Below, piece after piece: positions 1 to 11,390 of a stretch of 64,000 nucleotides of DNA (position 1 is the stretch's first letter; every line of letters begins with the position of its first letter). Source of the DNA: Gracilaria domingensis. Its lineage: Eukaryota; Rhodophyta; Florideophyceae; Gracilariales; Gracilariaceae. The notes under the pieces were generated by a model. The model saw nothing but the letters and a program-made list of their open reading frames with translations. It had not been told where the DNA came from and did no database searches. Location: contig VCMS01000021.1 of the NCBI GenBank assembly GCA_022539475.1, positions 124,001 through 188,000 on the forward strand, read 5' to 3'. The translations under genes and the position numbers were made by a program.

Positions 1-2
1 TA

Positions 3-3000
3 CGTAATGTTGTCAAGAAGATCTCCGAAGGCGAGGAAGATGCAAACAATCTTGTAAAGTACCTTCAGCAGCGCAAGCGAGAGGGAAAAGTTGAGTTTCT
101 AGATCATCATCAAGATGAAGAAACAGGTGAGCTTTCATCGATCGTGTGGTCTGTGAAAGGTTCGAAAGAATTGGTCCATCGGTGTGGTGATGTCATTTTC
201 TGGGACAGCACCCACAATACCACCAGATACAACTACAGGCTTGCGACAATGACAGCAGTGGACTCTGAGGGTGTATCAAGAGCTGTTCTTCTCGCTCTTA
301 CCCTTCATGAGAATGGACTATTCTGCAGAAGACTATTGGGATACTGGCACATTGCGTTCGAAAAGCCACTACCTGAAGTGATCTTTACCGACGGTGACGA
401 AGCAATCGCACTCTCACTCAGATCTATACCGTACGATGAAGACGTTCGTCATCTGCTGTGCATTTATCACCTATTTGATATGAAAGTGAAGAAGCGCGTG
501 AACCCAATCTTGAGAAGCAAAGGGGGAGCTACGTTATGGCAAAGCTTCAGAGCAGATCTTTCCCTTTGTCGAGAATGTGTATCTGAAGATCATCTTAACC
601 GTCTCTGGAAGCAGTTGCTGAGCAAGTGGTTCCCACCTAGTTCGAAGACAGAGAAACTCAGGAAGTACCTTGACCTTTATGTCTGGGATCGTCGAAATCA
701 TTGGGCATCTGTATTTTTCAAGGATTGTCTTACACTCGGGGCATCATCAACACAAAGATCGGAAAGTTGGAACAGTCTAGTTCGATGCTTTGCGGACAGT
801 ACAAGTCTTCAGAACTATGCATCGTCTATCGAGAAACTAATCGAACGGCAATCACGAAAGGAATCCAGAAGTTCGTGCCCTGAATGGAGAGTATTGCCTT
901 TACGTGAGGCACCAGGACATTTGAGAGAGCATTGTGCGTCATTTCTTGTAAAGCTAGGAGTATCACGATACGCATGTACTGAAATTGCCAGATTGTTGAA
1001 TGAAGCTTTGCGTTTGACGTTTACCAGTGACTCAGATGTACCGTCGACGAGCGGTTCAGAAGGCCGCGAAAAAGATGAGCACAAACTTATCTCCATAGCT
1101 GGTACAACAACTCAAACATATTCGTTTGACCAAAATGAAGGGAATGAAAGAACATTGTCACGAACGGACGTATAATTGAGGGTTATTCTCCCTCGAACAC
1201 CATCTGAAGGAAAGACTCCTGACGTCACTGCAACCTGTGAGTGTCTGTACACGGTTCGCATGGGACTTCCGTGCCATCATCTACTCGCAGTCTGTCTCTA
1301 TCTAGACAAATCAAAGACACTTATGGAAACAATGAAGAAAAACGGTTATCACTCGTTCATTGACATATTGTTTCTTACATCTGTGTCTCCGCGATGGATT
1401 TCACCCTTTGGGCTTCCAGCGAACGAGACAGAATTTCTCATTGCTCACAGACGGAAGTACAACTTTGACGACTGGGATGCAAGGAAACTCGAACAGCTGG
1501 ATATTTGGCTTTTGCAATGCGGAATTCGTCAACGTTTTGCTCTCCCTCGACAGACCGACTTTCCCATTTCACTAGCCGACGGTGGAAGTCAGAAAGCGTT
1601 CTCCCTTATCCGAGCTGTGTTCACACGAGTATCTGAACATATTACATTTTCCGAGAGTGCGCTTCCCGCGGGTGCTATTGCTTACAAGCTAGGAGTCATG
1701 CTGGAAAACGAAACGAAGAATTTGCAGCACTATGATTCTGGGCAGGAATTCGGAAAAACGCCTCTACTTCGCCGATTGTCGGCATTGCTTGAAGAAATTC
1801 ATAGTAGTGAGGATTCCTGTGGGTACTCTGGCTCTAAAACGAGAACTTCCCTCCAGAACACCACGCCGTTGATGGAGATGAATGGAAATGATACTCTAAA
1901 GCAATCACAGAAGAGTAGCGAAGAGAGCTCTTACGAACTCAGTCCTACTGGAAGCTCTGTTGCTAACGTCCGTAACCCAGAAAGACGACATGACTGGAGA
2001 AAGCGAGATTGCAATACTACTCTGTCACAAAAGACGAGAGCAGCTCGACGGAGAAGAAAAAGGCAATCTCGGAAGCTTCGGTTAGCTCTACGAAATAACA
2101 AAACAAACCTTACTCTGTTTGAAGCGAAAATTATTGCTGAAGGCTACGCGTGCCCTTTGTGTGACGATATTGGTGTTCAAAAAGAATCAAAAGTGGTGTT
2201 CGATCACTTTAGAGAAGCACATTGGAGTTATGAAAGCTGCTTACCTACAATTGTGGAACTCAAGCAGGCACGGAAGCATCGAGATGAAAGACATGGTGTC
2301 ATATTTTCTGTCAAAGATTGCCCTTCAACCACAGCTCAGCAATTGAACTTGTCAAAGGCTTGCATGAAGGCCAGAAATAACATTCCTTTGCGCTGTAAAG
2401 TGAGTCAACGAAGGCACATGATGGCAACGCCAAACACCTTTGAAGACGGTATTACGGACAGACTGCAAGTTGGTGCTAGGGTCGAGCTATTTTGGGCACT
2501 TGATTTGGAATGGTATCCAGGAGAGATCATGTATATTGATAACTCTAATGGGGAATTGGAATTTGGAGTGCTCTACGAAGATGGTGACAAAGAGCATGTC
2601 ACCAATATTCTCAAGAAGCGTTGGAGGGTTATTGACAACAACGAAAGAAGTTCAATGCCGTCATTAGACATTCCTCAAGATCTTCTGGAAGCGTACAACG
2701 GCGCTATGGATGTTGTCAATGCTGAAGAAAAGAGAACAAATCCGAGAGATATATTTGTCGTTAGAGGAGAAAGAAATATCTCTCGACTTGATTTTCGTTC
2801 CTTGAAGGATGGACTGTGGCTGACGGATAAAATCATTGAGGATTTTGTTCTACATATGATGAGGACCACGGTTCATACGGAAGGAAAAAGGTTTCTTTAT
2901 GTTTCTACATTCGCTGTTCCCTTGGTGGACAGACCGTACGGCATAGGAGGGGGCGAAAAGTGGTTAAATGGCTTCCAATTTCTTGACATTGACTACATTC

Positions 3001-3425
3001 TTTGGCCAGTGCATGTTAATGAGTCGCATTGGGTTTTATGTATCGTAGAGATCCAAACGCAGACGTACAGGATATTAGATCCGTTTCATGTTCGATCACG
3101 ATTTATGGGGAACAAAAAGGTATCGAAACAGATCAAAGACACTTTGAACCATATGTCGGCCAAATACAGCAAACTCTACGCGAAGATATTTACTTGGAAG
3201 GAACTGGCTCCTAGGGATGTCGCAATTATGTTCCAACTTGTTGAGCAACCTGTTACAAACGGAACTGATTGTGGAGTTCTTGTTTGCATGTATGCGTGGA
3301 CTCTTTTGGTCGGCAAGGCTTTCAAATCGACAAATGTGAAGGACAAAGACCACAAGGGCTTTGAGAGATATATCCAAACGGCTAGAAAACTTATAGGTGG
3401 TCGCTTGGCTGCAACTCAGATCTGA
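3..3425 (+). pseudogene. Mutator-like (MULE) transposase with C-terminal Ulp1-type protease
   Basis: The frame is open from the window edge, so the 5' end lies outside. Counting from the codon at 144, the transposase core has D21 (WDSTHN), D83 (FTDGDEA) and E207 (SESWN), the expected DDE order of the MULE domain. A SWIM zinc finger (CEC...GLPCHH) follows near 1235-1285. A basic stretch (about 1980-2100), a C2H2-like finger (CPLC...H-x4-H, about 2150-2225) and a Tudor/Agenet-like segment (about 2455-2640) come next. The C-terminus is a C48/Ulp1 cysteine protease fold with H (SHW, about 3026), D (ILDPF), Q (VEQP) and C (DCGV, about 3271). One in-frame TAA at 1173-1175 separates the DDE part from the SWIM part; the frame is otherwise open to the stop at 3425. 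MULEs with Ulp1 domains are known in plants (Kaonashi type). Role inferred: cut-and-paste transposition, plus SUMO-type deconjugation or self-processing. Confidence 0.85.
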
Positions 3426-4100
3426 TTTCCTACTGTACCAAACTTCCTTGAGCTGTTTTCTCTTTCTAATAGTGAAACGATTAGGATTATCGAAGTTTTC
3501 GATCAAGGTAAAGAACGCTGAAGGGGGGAGTTCTCCTTAAAGCAAGTAAAAGCTTGAGAATTATTGAGGTCGAAGAAGATTTCCCACTCTCAGTTGGTTG
3601 CCGGCGTGGTCCTAGCCTGAAGGAACACAAAAGGCTTCGCTCGTCGAGCATAACAGTTCGACAAGCGTGCCACGGCGCCATCCCAAGCACTTGTGCGTGC
3701 TGTTCACGTGCTTCTGGCTGAAGCCGCTTCTTAGGGCAAGGGATTAATCATCGTCCAGAATGCGTGAAAATCGGGCCATCAAGACCAGCAGTGTAGTATC
3801 AATTACTGCCCTAACTAAGTGCCGTGGGGGCTGAAAAGAACCTGAGAGGTTCCAGCGCCACTGTAGTGTGCCCGTGTATGGCTACAAGTAATCTTTCACC
3901 AGCGCAGATACCAGGTGAGTCTGCGAATCGATGCACGTGTCTACAGATACCTAGATACATTCTGTCACAGTGCAAAGTTAGTTGATCTTTTGGCGTCCCC
4001 CCGCGCGTATCTATTACGGTGTAAGACATAGATCCCCACGACGTTGGACGGCACCATCCACCAAAGTGCACCTATCTACCACGAATGCTGAGGCCTCCTG
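3426..4100. other. Intergenic, no gene recognised
   Basis: Downstream flank of the MULE gene. Short open frames exist on both strands but none has a recognisable domain or convincing start context. No terminal inverted repeat matching the MULE could be paired, because its other end lies outside the window. Confidence 0.5.
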
Positions 4101-4104
4101 CGTC

Positions 4105-4425
4105 AGCGGCGGTGGTGGATGATGCCTTCGTCAACGGCGCATACACTGGAGGCGCAGTTGACGGCCGTGTTGGACGATGGCGGCAGGAGAGCAGGGAGCT
4201 CACCAGCCGTCGTCTTGGAACACGGCGCAGAGTGTGAGGGGATTCCAGCATATCTCTCGCTGGAGAGTGCACCGCTGGAAACTAGACAGGTGTACCGTTG
4301 CTGAATCCTAGATACTCCTATGTCTTAGATAATCCTGTCTCGGTTGTGGCGGTGGCGGATGTCGTTCTCAATGGCTCCGCCAGTGAACCAGCGCATGTCG
4401 TCGAGCACGACACTGAATGTCAATA
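4105..4425 (+). repeat. Degenerate duplicated GC-rich block
   Basis: Two related GC-rich stretches, about 4105-4235 and 4342-4425, sit in AT-richer surroundings. Both contain a GTGG-CGGATGTCGT or GTGGATGATGCC start and end in similar translations (VVLEHGAEC and VVEHDTEC). They look like two decayed copies of one repeat, possibly once coding. No family is recognised. Confidence 0.35.
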
Positions 4426-4430
4426 ACATT

Positions 4431-5320
4431 TGGGGAGCACTATCCCCTAGAATTGCTCGTCTTCTATCATTGTTTAGGCCTCGTATTGCTTTGCATTAGA
4501 GCCTGCCTGCTATAATCTCAACATCGAACCCATCCGGGGTACATTGTACCTCCTAAAGACTGACAAATCATTACGATCTTGACGATTTTCTATCTTAACC
4601 ATCCTATTCAACTCTAAAATTCTTGCGCCACAAGCAGAAGTTTAGAAAAAAAGTGTTTTGAGAAGAAAGAACACGGATGAAGCCAAAACACTCTTATTAT
4701 TCTTTAACAGCATTGTTGTTAGGTCTCTACCACTAAAGCTCGTGAACTTGATACATGTGTTGGATTCTGTAAATTGTTTTAGCATTATATGTTGCCTTAA
4801 CTTTTCGATAGAGGGCAGATAAGCAGTATAGGTAGAAAAAAGCATAAAAGAGATAAAGAGTGCGCGTTTTGCCTTGCTTTCAGTAAAGCTTCTTGAGATA
4901 CGGTTAATCAACTTCTTTCTCTATTTGAGGGGTAACATAACCCTTATATGGCCCCTGCGTCTATTTACAGTGCTGCGGGGTAATTTAAGTTCTTACACTG
5001 CTCCGGGGCAGTGAAACCGTACCCGCCGAAGGGAGCCTCCTGGCTGTCTGTGTGCTCGCAGTAGTCGCACACGTGCGACTATTTCCACGGTCAGATGATG
5101 AGATTTGCGCAGATTGCAATACATCAAACCTTCGAGCGCGCAGATTGGGCTGAGCCATTAAACATTCGCGTCTGCTTCCAAGGAGAGTTCGTGGCATGCA
5201 GGAAATTAAGTATGGTACTGCTAGGAAGCAGTTGATGTCACTGCGGCTAACGTCAATATTGATTTTTGAGAGCAGGATGGTCTTGAGTCTCGACAGCGTC
5301 ACGTTTACCTTACTGGTACT
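4431..5320. other. Intergenic, nothing recognised
   Basis: AT-rich sequence with only short chance open frames. No RNA gene, transposase or long repeat seen. Confidence 0.5.
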
Positions 5321-5322
5321 TG

Positions 5323-5591
5323 CTTCCAAGCAGTACTTTTCTTGTCTTGAATTCAGCAGAGCATCAAACTCTGACAGTCTCAAGATAGCTTTGTTCAATT
5401 TCGAGTGTTGCTTGCCGTTGATTGACATGTCGTCGTGTTTCTTTCGGATGCGAACGTACGGGTCGTATTAATCGTATTTGCTTCCTAGCAGTCCTTGTTC
5501 TCGTCTTGAATTCAACAGACCATCAAACTCTGGTACTGTAGTCTCAAGATAGCTTTGTTCAATATCGAGTGTTCCTTGCCGTTGCTTGACG
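5323..5591 (+). repeat. Direct repeat pair of about 110 bp
   Basis: Positions 5323-5436 and 5478-5591 are near-identical over about 110 bp. Both run from GCTTCC-AGCAGT through CTTGTCTTGAATTCA, ATCAAACTCTG and TCTCAAGATAGCTTTGTTC to CTTGCCGTTG. The copies are separated by about 40 bp, so this is a recent local tandem duplication. No coding meaning is apparent. Confidence 0.75.
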
Positions 5592-6285
5592 TGTTACATG
5601 TGCAGACGTCGTAGGGTTCGAAATGTGTGAAAAAAGACTCTGCCTGAACAAAGGCAGACATACTGGTTTGTGCTGTGAACTGTTCTCCTCTGTTTTTTCT
5701 CTACAACTCCTGTATCAAAGATTTGGAATCGGTTGGCACAAACTACGGATACATTTCTTGTAGTCTTTTCTGCATTCGATAAGTATAAAATTATTGATAA
5801 AGGTTAAATGTATTTTTTAACTACTGTCTTACTTGACAAAATGCGTAAGCTGTTTTTTACACAGCATTAGTTGAATGGTTTTTTTAGATATCATGCTGAT
5901 ATGCGTTATGTGTTCAGTGGTTTTCAAACATAGTTGGTGTACAAGATGAAAATTATGTGTGGACACAAACCTTTTGCATAATGTCCCCACCATATCATTT
6001 TCTTTGATTACAAAGAATAAGATTTTCAAAAGACACATGTTACTTGCACACAATGTGCAAGCTCTTAACGAAAAAAAGTTTAAAGTTTTAATCGTTTTTG
6101 AAAAACCTATGCTATTCCAATGTTCGTCTCGTACTTTTGAAAGGATCTTTAGAGGTCAAAAAGTTTCTAGTTCATTCTCCAGCAGTTTAAGAAGTAAAGT
6201 CATTTTTCAGCACGATATTTCTTACTCTTCGGCACAAAAGTTATCAGGTAAACAGAATTATCTTTACATTTTTCTGTGGAAATGG
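5592..6285. other. Intergenic, AT-rich
   Basis: No gene or repeat family recognised. Confidence 0.45.
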
Positions 6286-6288
6286 GAT

Positions 6289-6351
6289 CGCAAAGCTCTG
6301 AAATTTTATAGAGCTTTGCGGTCCTCTTTCCAGAGAAGCCATGCTTCTCTG
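6289..6351. repeat. Two adjacent perfect hairpins
   Basis: First hairpin: CGCAAAGCTCT (6289-6299), 10-nt loop, AGAGCTTTGCG (6310-6320). Second: CAGAGAAG (6331-6338), 5-nt loop, CTTCTCTG (6344-6351). The second resembles the palindrome at 54280-54299 (GAGAAGC-NN-GCTTCTC). They could be transposon ends or transcript-level structures; no function is assigned. Confidence 0.7.
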
Positions 6352-6443
6352 AACCTCTGATTGTTTTTGTTGTATTGGACGCTCTGTATCTCTTGATGGC
6401 TTTCTCTCGAGACCGCAAGGAACGAAATTGCAAGCTTGTTGAT

Positions 6444-6821
6444 TCACTCGTGTGTTTCAAAAATGGAACCAGCAAGTCTTGAGACAACAATTTTGTCAGT
6501 GTTACCTTTGGTACAGGGTACCTTATCTGTATTGAATTCATTTTTAACGACGTATGAGCCGTTCTCAAAATCAATTAAATGATTGATTACGGCACAAATT
6601 TTGTGATTCGCCATTTGCAATGCAGATATGGGATACCACTCTGGAAAGATATCGAGGATCAGCCGCAGAGCGAGTCGCAAGACACTGTGGGCAAGCATAT
6701 TGCATCCAAAAATTGCTCTCAGGTTTTGGACCAGGGACTTTAGATATATAACAACTTCTCGATTATAACAAACCTGGATGCAATAACAGATGCAAGCGAA
6801 AAGACGAGATACAAAAATCAC
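6444..6821 (-). other. Possible decayed coding segment
   Basis: A 125-aa open frame on the minus strand with ordinary residue composition (for example PEWYPISALQMANHKICAV) and no domain recognised. It ends just before the unknown gene at 6981, which lies on the opposite strand. It may be chance. Confidence 0.15.
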
Positions 6822-6980
6822 ATTGCTTCTAAATGAAAGCGGATTCTGGGTTCAATGACTTCTGCCCCCTCAAGAGTACTAAAGAGAGTTGCTACGTGAA
6901 ACGGAAGCCCATAATCCAGTCAACTTCGACACTTCCACAATCATCAGCTGCTTCATCAACGATTGCTCGCAGCCGACACC

Positions 6981-8378
6981 ATGGAGTCATATTCCTCAGA
7001 CGTAACAAGGTACTTGATGGCCGCCAGCGAAGGCGTGATTATGTTTTCAACGCCAAAGACGAAATACACGCTGAGTCAGCTGCAAAATGATTTGTATGGC
7101 CATCAAATGTTGAACTATTCTCCGGATAATTTTCGCAGCAAGTGGTACGGAGAACAAAATTTCAAGTTTGCTGCGAATACCACGACTAAAAGCATTGTCG
7201 AAGCATTTGCACACGAAGGGGACATGCCGTATTTCAAGGAAGAAGTTTCTAAGGCCTTCGATGCAACTGCTACCCAATTCGTCAATCAACTCAACATGAG
7301 CCTTCCAGACGTGAATGCGTTGTGGGCTTCCGGAATTCTAATAGACGGCGCTTCATCTGAGGAGCGATCAATCTCCATATATCTCAGAAGCAAACAGGTA
7401 GATGATGACATAATGAAAGTTGTGAGTAGAACGGTGGTGCTTATGAGAGCACTTCAATCCATCGTGCTGAATGATGACCTCAAAGATGGTACAGATCAGA
7501 GAATGTCGGTGGAAGACGCCGTAGAAATGAACCGTTCAGACTTTTCCGACGAAAAAGTGATGTCAAGTATGATGCAGGCGTGGCCGGGTTCAAAGTCGAT
7601 GTTCATGCTTGACTGTCGCCAAGCGTATGTTGGTGGTCAGGATGAGAAAACAATCGTGGTGCTGCGAGCGAAGCAGAGAATTCTAATGCAGCTTCGCGGC
7701 GTAGGTGGTTTCATAGTTGAAAAGACGGCTAGGAAGTTTGAAATTTCTTCTACTGGAGATGGTTCGACAGGCTTGTACTACAGGGAATATGTTATAGGGG
7801 AAACTTACACGAAGAATCAAGAAGATATGGTGGGAGTTGACGTGGGCGTTGGTGTCGACTTTGGAGTTGATCTGGGATTCTCCGTGTCGGCAGAAATCGA
7901 TTACAATCATTTATACGGCTGGTCTGTTACCACCGAGGAGAATCCGACGGAATGGAAGCGAGTCAAAGAGAAAACTTTCTTGGACTGCTTGTCGGACCAA
8001 TACACCTCACTGGGACGACTTATCCTGTTCATGAACTGGTACGTGGGCGGCATGTCAGAGTGGTTCTACAGTCCGGGCGTCATAGTTTATGGCAATATCA
8101 TGCAGTACAACCCTACCACTCTTGCAAACACGAAGTACGTTGATTCCATAAAGATTGATTCCTATTTCTGGTACGGAGATGTTATGGCGGCATCTGATGC
8201 AGACACTATGGACATGCGAACTGTTGCTCGATGTCATCAATACCTGAATCAGTCGAAGGACGGAGTGCTGAATTACAGGAGACTAGGTACCCTTTACAAG
8301 CAGGCTGAATTTTCCATGGAGAACGCTTTAGCCGTAGCTCTATGCACCGACGAGATGCGATCGATGAGAGTGGATTAA
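6981..8378 (+). CDS. Uncharacterised 465-aa protein, intact
   Basis: The only long intact frame in the window that does not look like a transposon gene. The first ATG in frame is at 6981 (MESYSSDVTRYL) and the frame is open upstream only to a stop at 6912. The TAA is at 8376-8378, with an AATAAA 57 bp further on. No signal peptide or clear transmembrane helix is seen. A stretch around residues 280-300 (VGVDVGVGVDFGVDLGFSVS) alternates hydrophobic with small or acidic residues, the pattern of an amphipathic beta strand. Tyr/Trp-rich segments follow (NWYVGGMSEWFYSPG; DSYFWYGD). The family is not recognised. It could be a structural or beta-barrel-like host protein or cargo of an unrecognised element. 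No intron is evident. Confidence 0.6.
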   Translation: MESYSSDVTRYLMAASEGVIMFSTPKTKYTLSQLQNDLYGHQMLNYSPDNFRSKWYGEQNFKFAANTTTKSIVEAFAHEGDMPYFKEEVSKAFDATATQFVNQLNMSLPDVNALWASGILIDGASSEERSISIYLRSKQVDDDIMKVVSRTVVLMRALQSIVLNDDLKDGTDQRMSVEDAVEMNRSDFSDEKVMSSMMQAWPGSKSMFMLDCRQAYVGGQDEKTIVVLRAKQRILMQLRGVGGFIVEKTARKFEISSTGDGSTGLYYREYVIGETYTKNQEDMVGVDVGVGVDFGVDLGFSVSAEIDYNHLYGWSVTTEENPTEWKRVKEKTFLDCLSDQYTSLGRLILFMNWYVGGMSEWFYSPGVIVYGNIMQYNPTTLANTKYVDSIKIDSYFWYGDVMAASDADTMDMRTVARCHQYLNQSKDGVLNYRRLGTLYKQAEFSMENALAVALCTDEMRSMRVD

Positions 8379-8434
8379 TGATGCGTACTAGAGCCAAAGT
8401 TCATTTCACTAATTGGAATGGTCGTAGTGCGTAA

Positions 8435-8440
8435 ATAAAA
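8435..8440 (+). terminator. Poly(A) signal AATAAA
   Basis: Canonical AATAAA 57 bp after the stop codon of the 465-aa gene. Its position fits a 3'-end signal for that transcript. Confidence 0.5.
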
Positions 8441-8640
8441 GAGATGCCAACCTTTTGCGTATATCTTACTGGTCCGACATTTGCCTGTTAAGACGGAGGG
8501 GCATAGAGCGCGTAGCCGGTGCGTAGCGGTTCTTCGCGGGGAAAAATGCGAAAAGAGCAGGCATAAAGCCCTCAGTAGACTATACTGGGTATGCCTCCGG
8601 ACATTAGCAGACTGCCACTGTGTCCGGGCATTTATTCTAT

Positions 8641-8750
8641 CTGACTCAGACAGGTGAGCAAATCGTTCTGCTGTGGGCTCTTGAGTCTACACCAGTGACA
8701 AGCACGAAAAGCTACCTATGTACGCAGTTCCTGACTGCGTAGCTGATTCG
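8641..8750 (+). repeat. tRNA-like repeat copy 1 (SINE-like)
   Basis: It shares TTGAGTCTACACC with the element at 10680-10815 (ATGAGCCTACACC) and ends in GATTCGAATCC, one or two bases off a Pol III B box. It is too diverged to fold as a tRNA. Probably a decayed tRNA-derived SINE copy. Confidence 0.35.
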
Positions 8751-9077
8751 AATCCACATTGACTGATCCACCCACGCAACTACGTGTCTTCCACGCAACA
8801 ATGTTGCAGAGCCATCAACAACACGCACGCACAAAAAGCCTCTTTGAAGTGATGATTACTGACATAGCCAGTCCGAGATTGTGAAGGAAAACAGGGGGAA
8901 GCGGGAAATCGAACATGTGACAACATTTGTCAAAACATTGAATTCTTATTTGATCGTGATAAACTATTTCAAAACTTTCTGAATTCTTGCTGGACGGTTT
9001 GCATTGTTGGTGCGCTGCGCACCATGTTCCAAAGCCTTTCTGTCAGCTACACATCATAATGTTCTTCAAAAACGGCG

Positions 9078-9385
9078 ACATCTCGCCATGTCGTAGTACC
9101 GTTTCGAACAAAAAGAAAACCTTTGTTACGCAGCTGGGAAAAGCGGGAAATGGCAAAAGTTTCACATAATTGGGCAAAATGAAGTCTTGGGCCAATCATT
9201 AATTGTAAATTTTATTAAAAGTTTTGTACTTTGCCGCATTCCTGCATGCAGTTACGCACAGACAGTACAGTAATACGGTGTGTCTAGCCCAGATGTGCGC
9301 GTACATCTCGGGACATGTCGGAAAATCTCAAAATGTCGATATCACTCCCTCAACAAAAGTAAAACCTCTGTTTCATCGAGCCTTA
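9078..9385 (+). repeat. Two copies of a short dispersed repeat
   Basis: Segments 9078-9130 and 9305-9385 are related to each other and to 13052-13125. All contain ACATCTC then ATGTCG, then a CTCC-TC-AAAA-like run, then AAAACCT or AAAACGTC. The family is unknown and no terminal repeats could be matched. The Harbinger-like gene at 11.4-12.8 kb lies between the second and third copies, so these may be ends of one DNA transposon family. Confidence 0.4.
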
Positions 9386-9429
9386 GCGCTTAAAAATAAT
9401 GTGAGACGCGTACTCTGCTAAAAAGTAGG

Positions 9430-10675
9430 ATTTGTAAGTGGACTATTTTGTTATGATACCATGAGCAAAGCAGGTTTGCAAAAACACGCAGTACGCAACA
9501 CCGTTTTATAGCAAAAAATCGCTATATTACGCATGTTAGTACAGCGTACTTTTGCTGATAAACTTAGGACTTTCAAGTCAATTTAGAGAATTTTTCTAGT
9601 GCTAGCACACATCTACAAATCTATTCATATGTTGGGTGAAAGATACTTTTCTTCGTCGAGAACAAAGAAAACTGAGAATGGATCCTTCGGGAAATACCTA
9701 CTTTCTCGTTGATCTATGCCGATTTGACCGGCTTGAAGAGCAACGTTCGTTTGTTTCGTCAAGAAGGCCTTGTGCACTACCAGGAATTTATAATCTATTA
9801 CGCATACAACTGTATGTGTGCTGTGGTCCTGTAATTAAAGTTGATCATAAATGTCTGACAGTGCACTTTTGCTTCATTTGCTTTTTCCAGCTCTTCCCAG
9901 CTTTCTGTCTCTATTCCAAAAGTAGGCATAGTTTCCTAGAACTATAGCAGTACTACATGTAAACGATATTTTGACTTAAAGTACGTGATAGTTTGTAGAA
10001 GTACGGCGCATCAAAGATCGCTTTATAGCGTTGATATCGCTATTTTTCGATACTTACACTGCTTGTTTCGCCGTCATTTAAAACTCAAGAACTAGTTGAA
10101 TTAGAGTGCTCCTATTATAATACTGAAGCTCATGTAAAATAAGGAACATAATTTCCACTAGCCTTAAGCTTATTGAAGCTCTAAGCAGACCACTTTTGGT
10201 TCACCTTCAACTTGCTCCATTTCTCGTAGCATCTGACGAAGATGTCGACGGTAGGGATGTGTAAGATTTAGCGTAAAATTGGAACCATAGGTACTGTATT
10301 CTTTGAAGTCGATATAAACACGCCATCAAATGGAAAATAGCCATGGCGTGTCACGTACGTGTGACATTTTCAGTCGCAAGTAAGTGTCAAATTGCAGGAG
10401 TCCCTGCATTTCCCAGCTATACACCTCATTTTGCGGGAGAAGAACAGAAATTAGGAAAAAGAGCTGGGTGCAACGTAGTGTTCCGTCGATACGGAAGACA
10501 GAAGACTGATTTGTGGCTACAACTCGCGTTCTGCGAGAAACAAGATTTTGGGCGACGTTAAGCCACAAGGGTGACGTAGTCTAATTGGATGTTGTGTAGA
10601 TCCAAGAGCATTTATCGCACACGTGTAAAAATGTGCGACTTTTCCGACTCGTGCCATACGCCTTACTTTGAACAC
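9430..10675. other. Intergenic, no gene recognised
   Basis: AT-rich, with several short chance open frames on both strands. None has a recognisable domain. Confidence 0.45.
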
Positions 10676-10679
10676 GTTG

Positions 10680-10830
10680 TGAAAGTTGTGAGAGGTCACT
10701 ACAAGAACCGTCGATTGCGTGCAAAAACTGTCCGGCCAGACGCTTTTATAGCCCAGTTGACGCACAGGTTATGAGCCTACACCGCTGCTACTGTGGTCTC
10801 GAGTTCGAATCCCGAAACGCCGCCATCGCC
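10680..10830 (+). repeat. tRNA-derived SINE-like element, best copy
   Basis: Contains a Pol III A-box-like TAGCCCAGTTGA (about 10751-10762) and, about 40 nt downstream, a perfect B-box-type AGTTCGAATCC (about 10802-10812), followed by a CGCCGCCA tail. The first 70 bp (CACTACAAGAACCGTCG ... CCAGACGCTTTTATAGCC) recur at 11079-11150. The D-arm and anticodon stem do not close, so it is not a functional tRNA gene. Confidence 0.45.
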
Positions 10831-11078
10831 AAATTTCTCGCTTTCCAAAATTTCTAAGTGTTATCAAATCACCGGGGAGTATTTCTTCTGTACAACGGCC
10901 GTGCTTAACATCTGCACATCTACACTTCTACCGACACATCCACACTTCTACACATCACACACTGTTTACGAGATCAATGCGACTCTGTCCTCGGCTCCAC
11001 CAAGATTGACCAAGAAGTGAGAGAGGTTACTAAAAGACGCCCAGTACATTCAAAATTAGCTCCCTCTTGCACACGTGA

Positions 11079-11220
11079 GAAATCACTACAAGAACGGTCG
11101 ACCACATGAAAAAGCTGTAACGCCAGACGCTTTTGTAGCCTAGTTGACTTATACAAGTCGCATAAGTTCTCGTGAGTTTCCGACAGGGGAACGGCGGAAA
11201 TAGCAAAAGTTACGGTTTGC
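11079..11220 (+). repeat. SINE-like element, second copy
   Basis: Matches 10687-10765 (CACTACAAGAACGGTCGAC ... GCCAGACGCTTTTGTAGCC) including the A-box-like TAGCCTAGTTGA. No B box is left. The tail GGCGGAAATAGCAAAAGTT resembles the sequence near 9145 (GCGGGAAATGGCAAAAGTT), so at least three related fragments lie in this interval. Confidence 0.4.
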
Positions 11221-11390
11221 AAAAGGTTCTGTAAATCTTTGACGTTTCAAGAGAATCTCAGTATTTGCAGAGACAGATATTTTCTGGAGAGAAATTACTC
11301 AATGCTAGAAAGGCGACACATTGATAGTTTGCTTCAGAACTGAGCAATTCTGTCATGTTTTCTCTGTATCATACACGTAGGATTAGTAGC

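Noticed and set aside
7700-7950. Pore-forming toxin assignment for the 465-aa protein
   Set aside because: Only an alternating strand pattern supports it; no signal peptide and no recognised toxin family motif.
10749-10825. Functional tRNA gene
   Set aside because: A and B boxes are present but the D and anticodon stems do not pair and the acceptor arm lacks a matching 5' strand.
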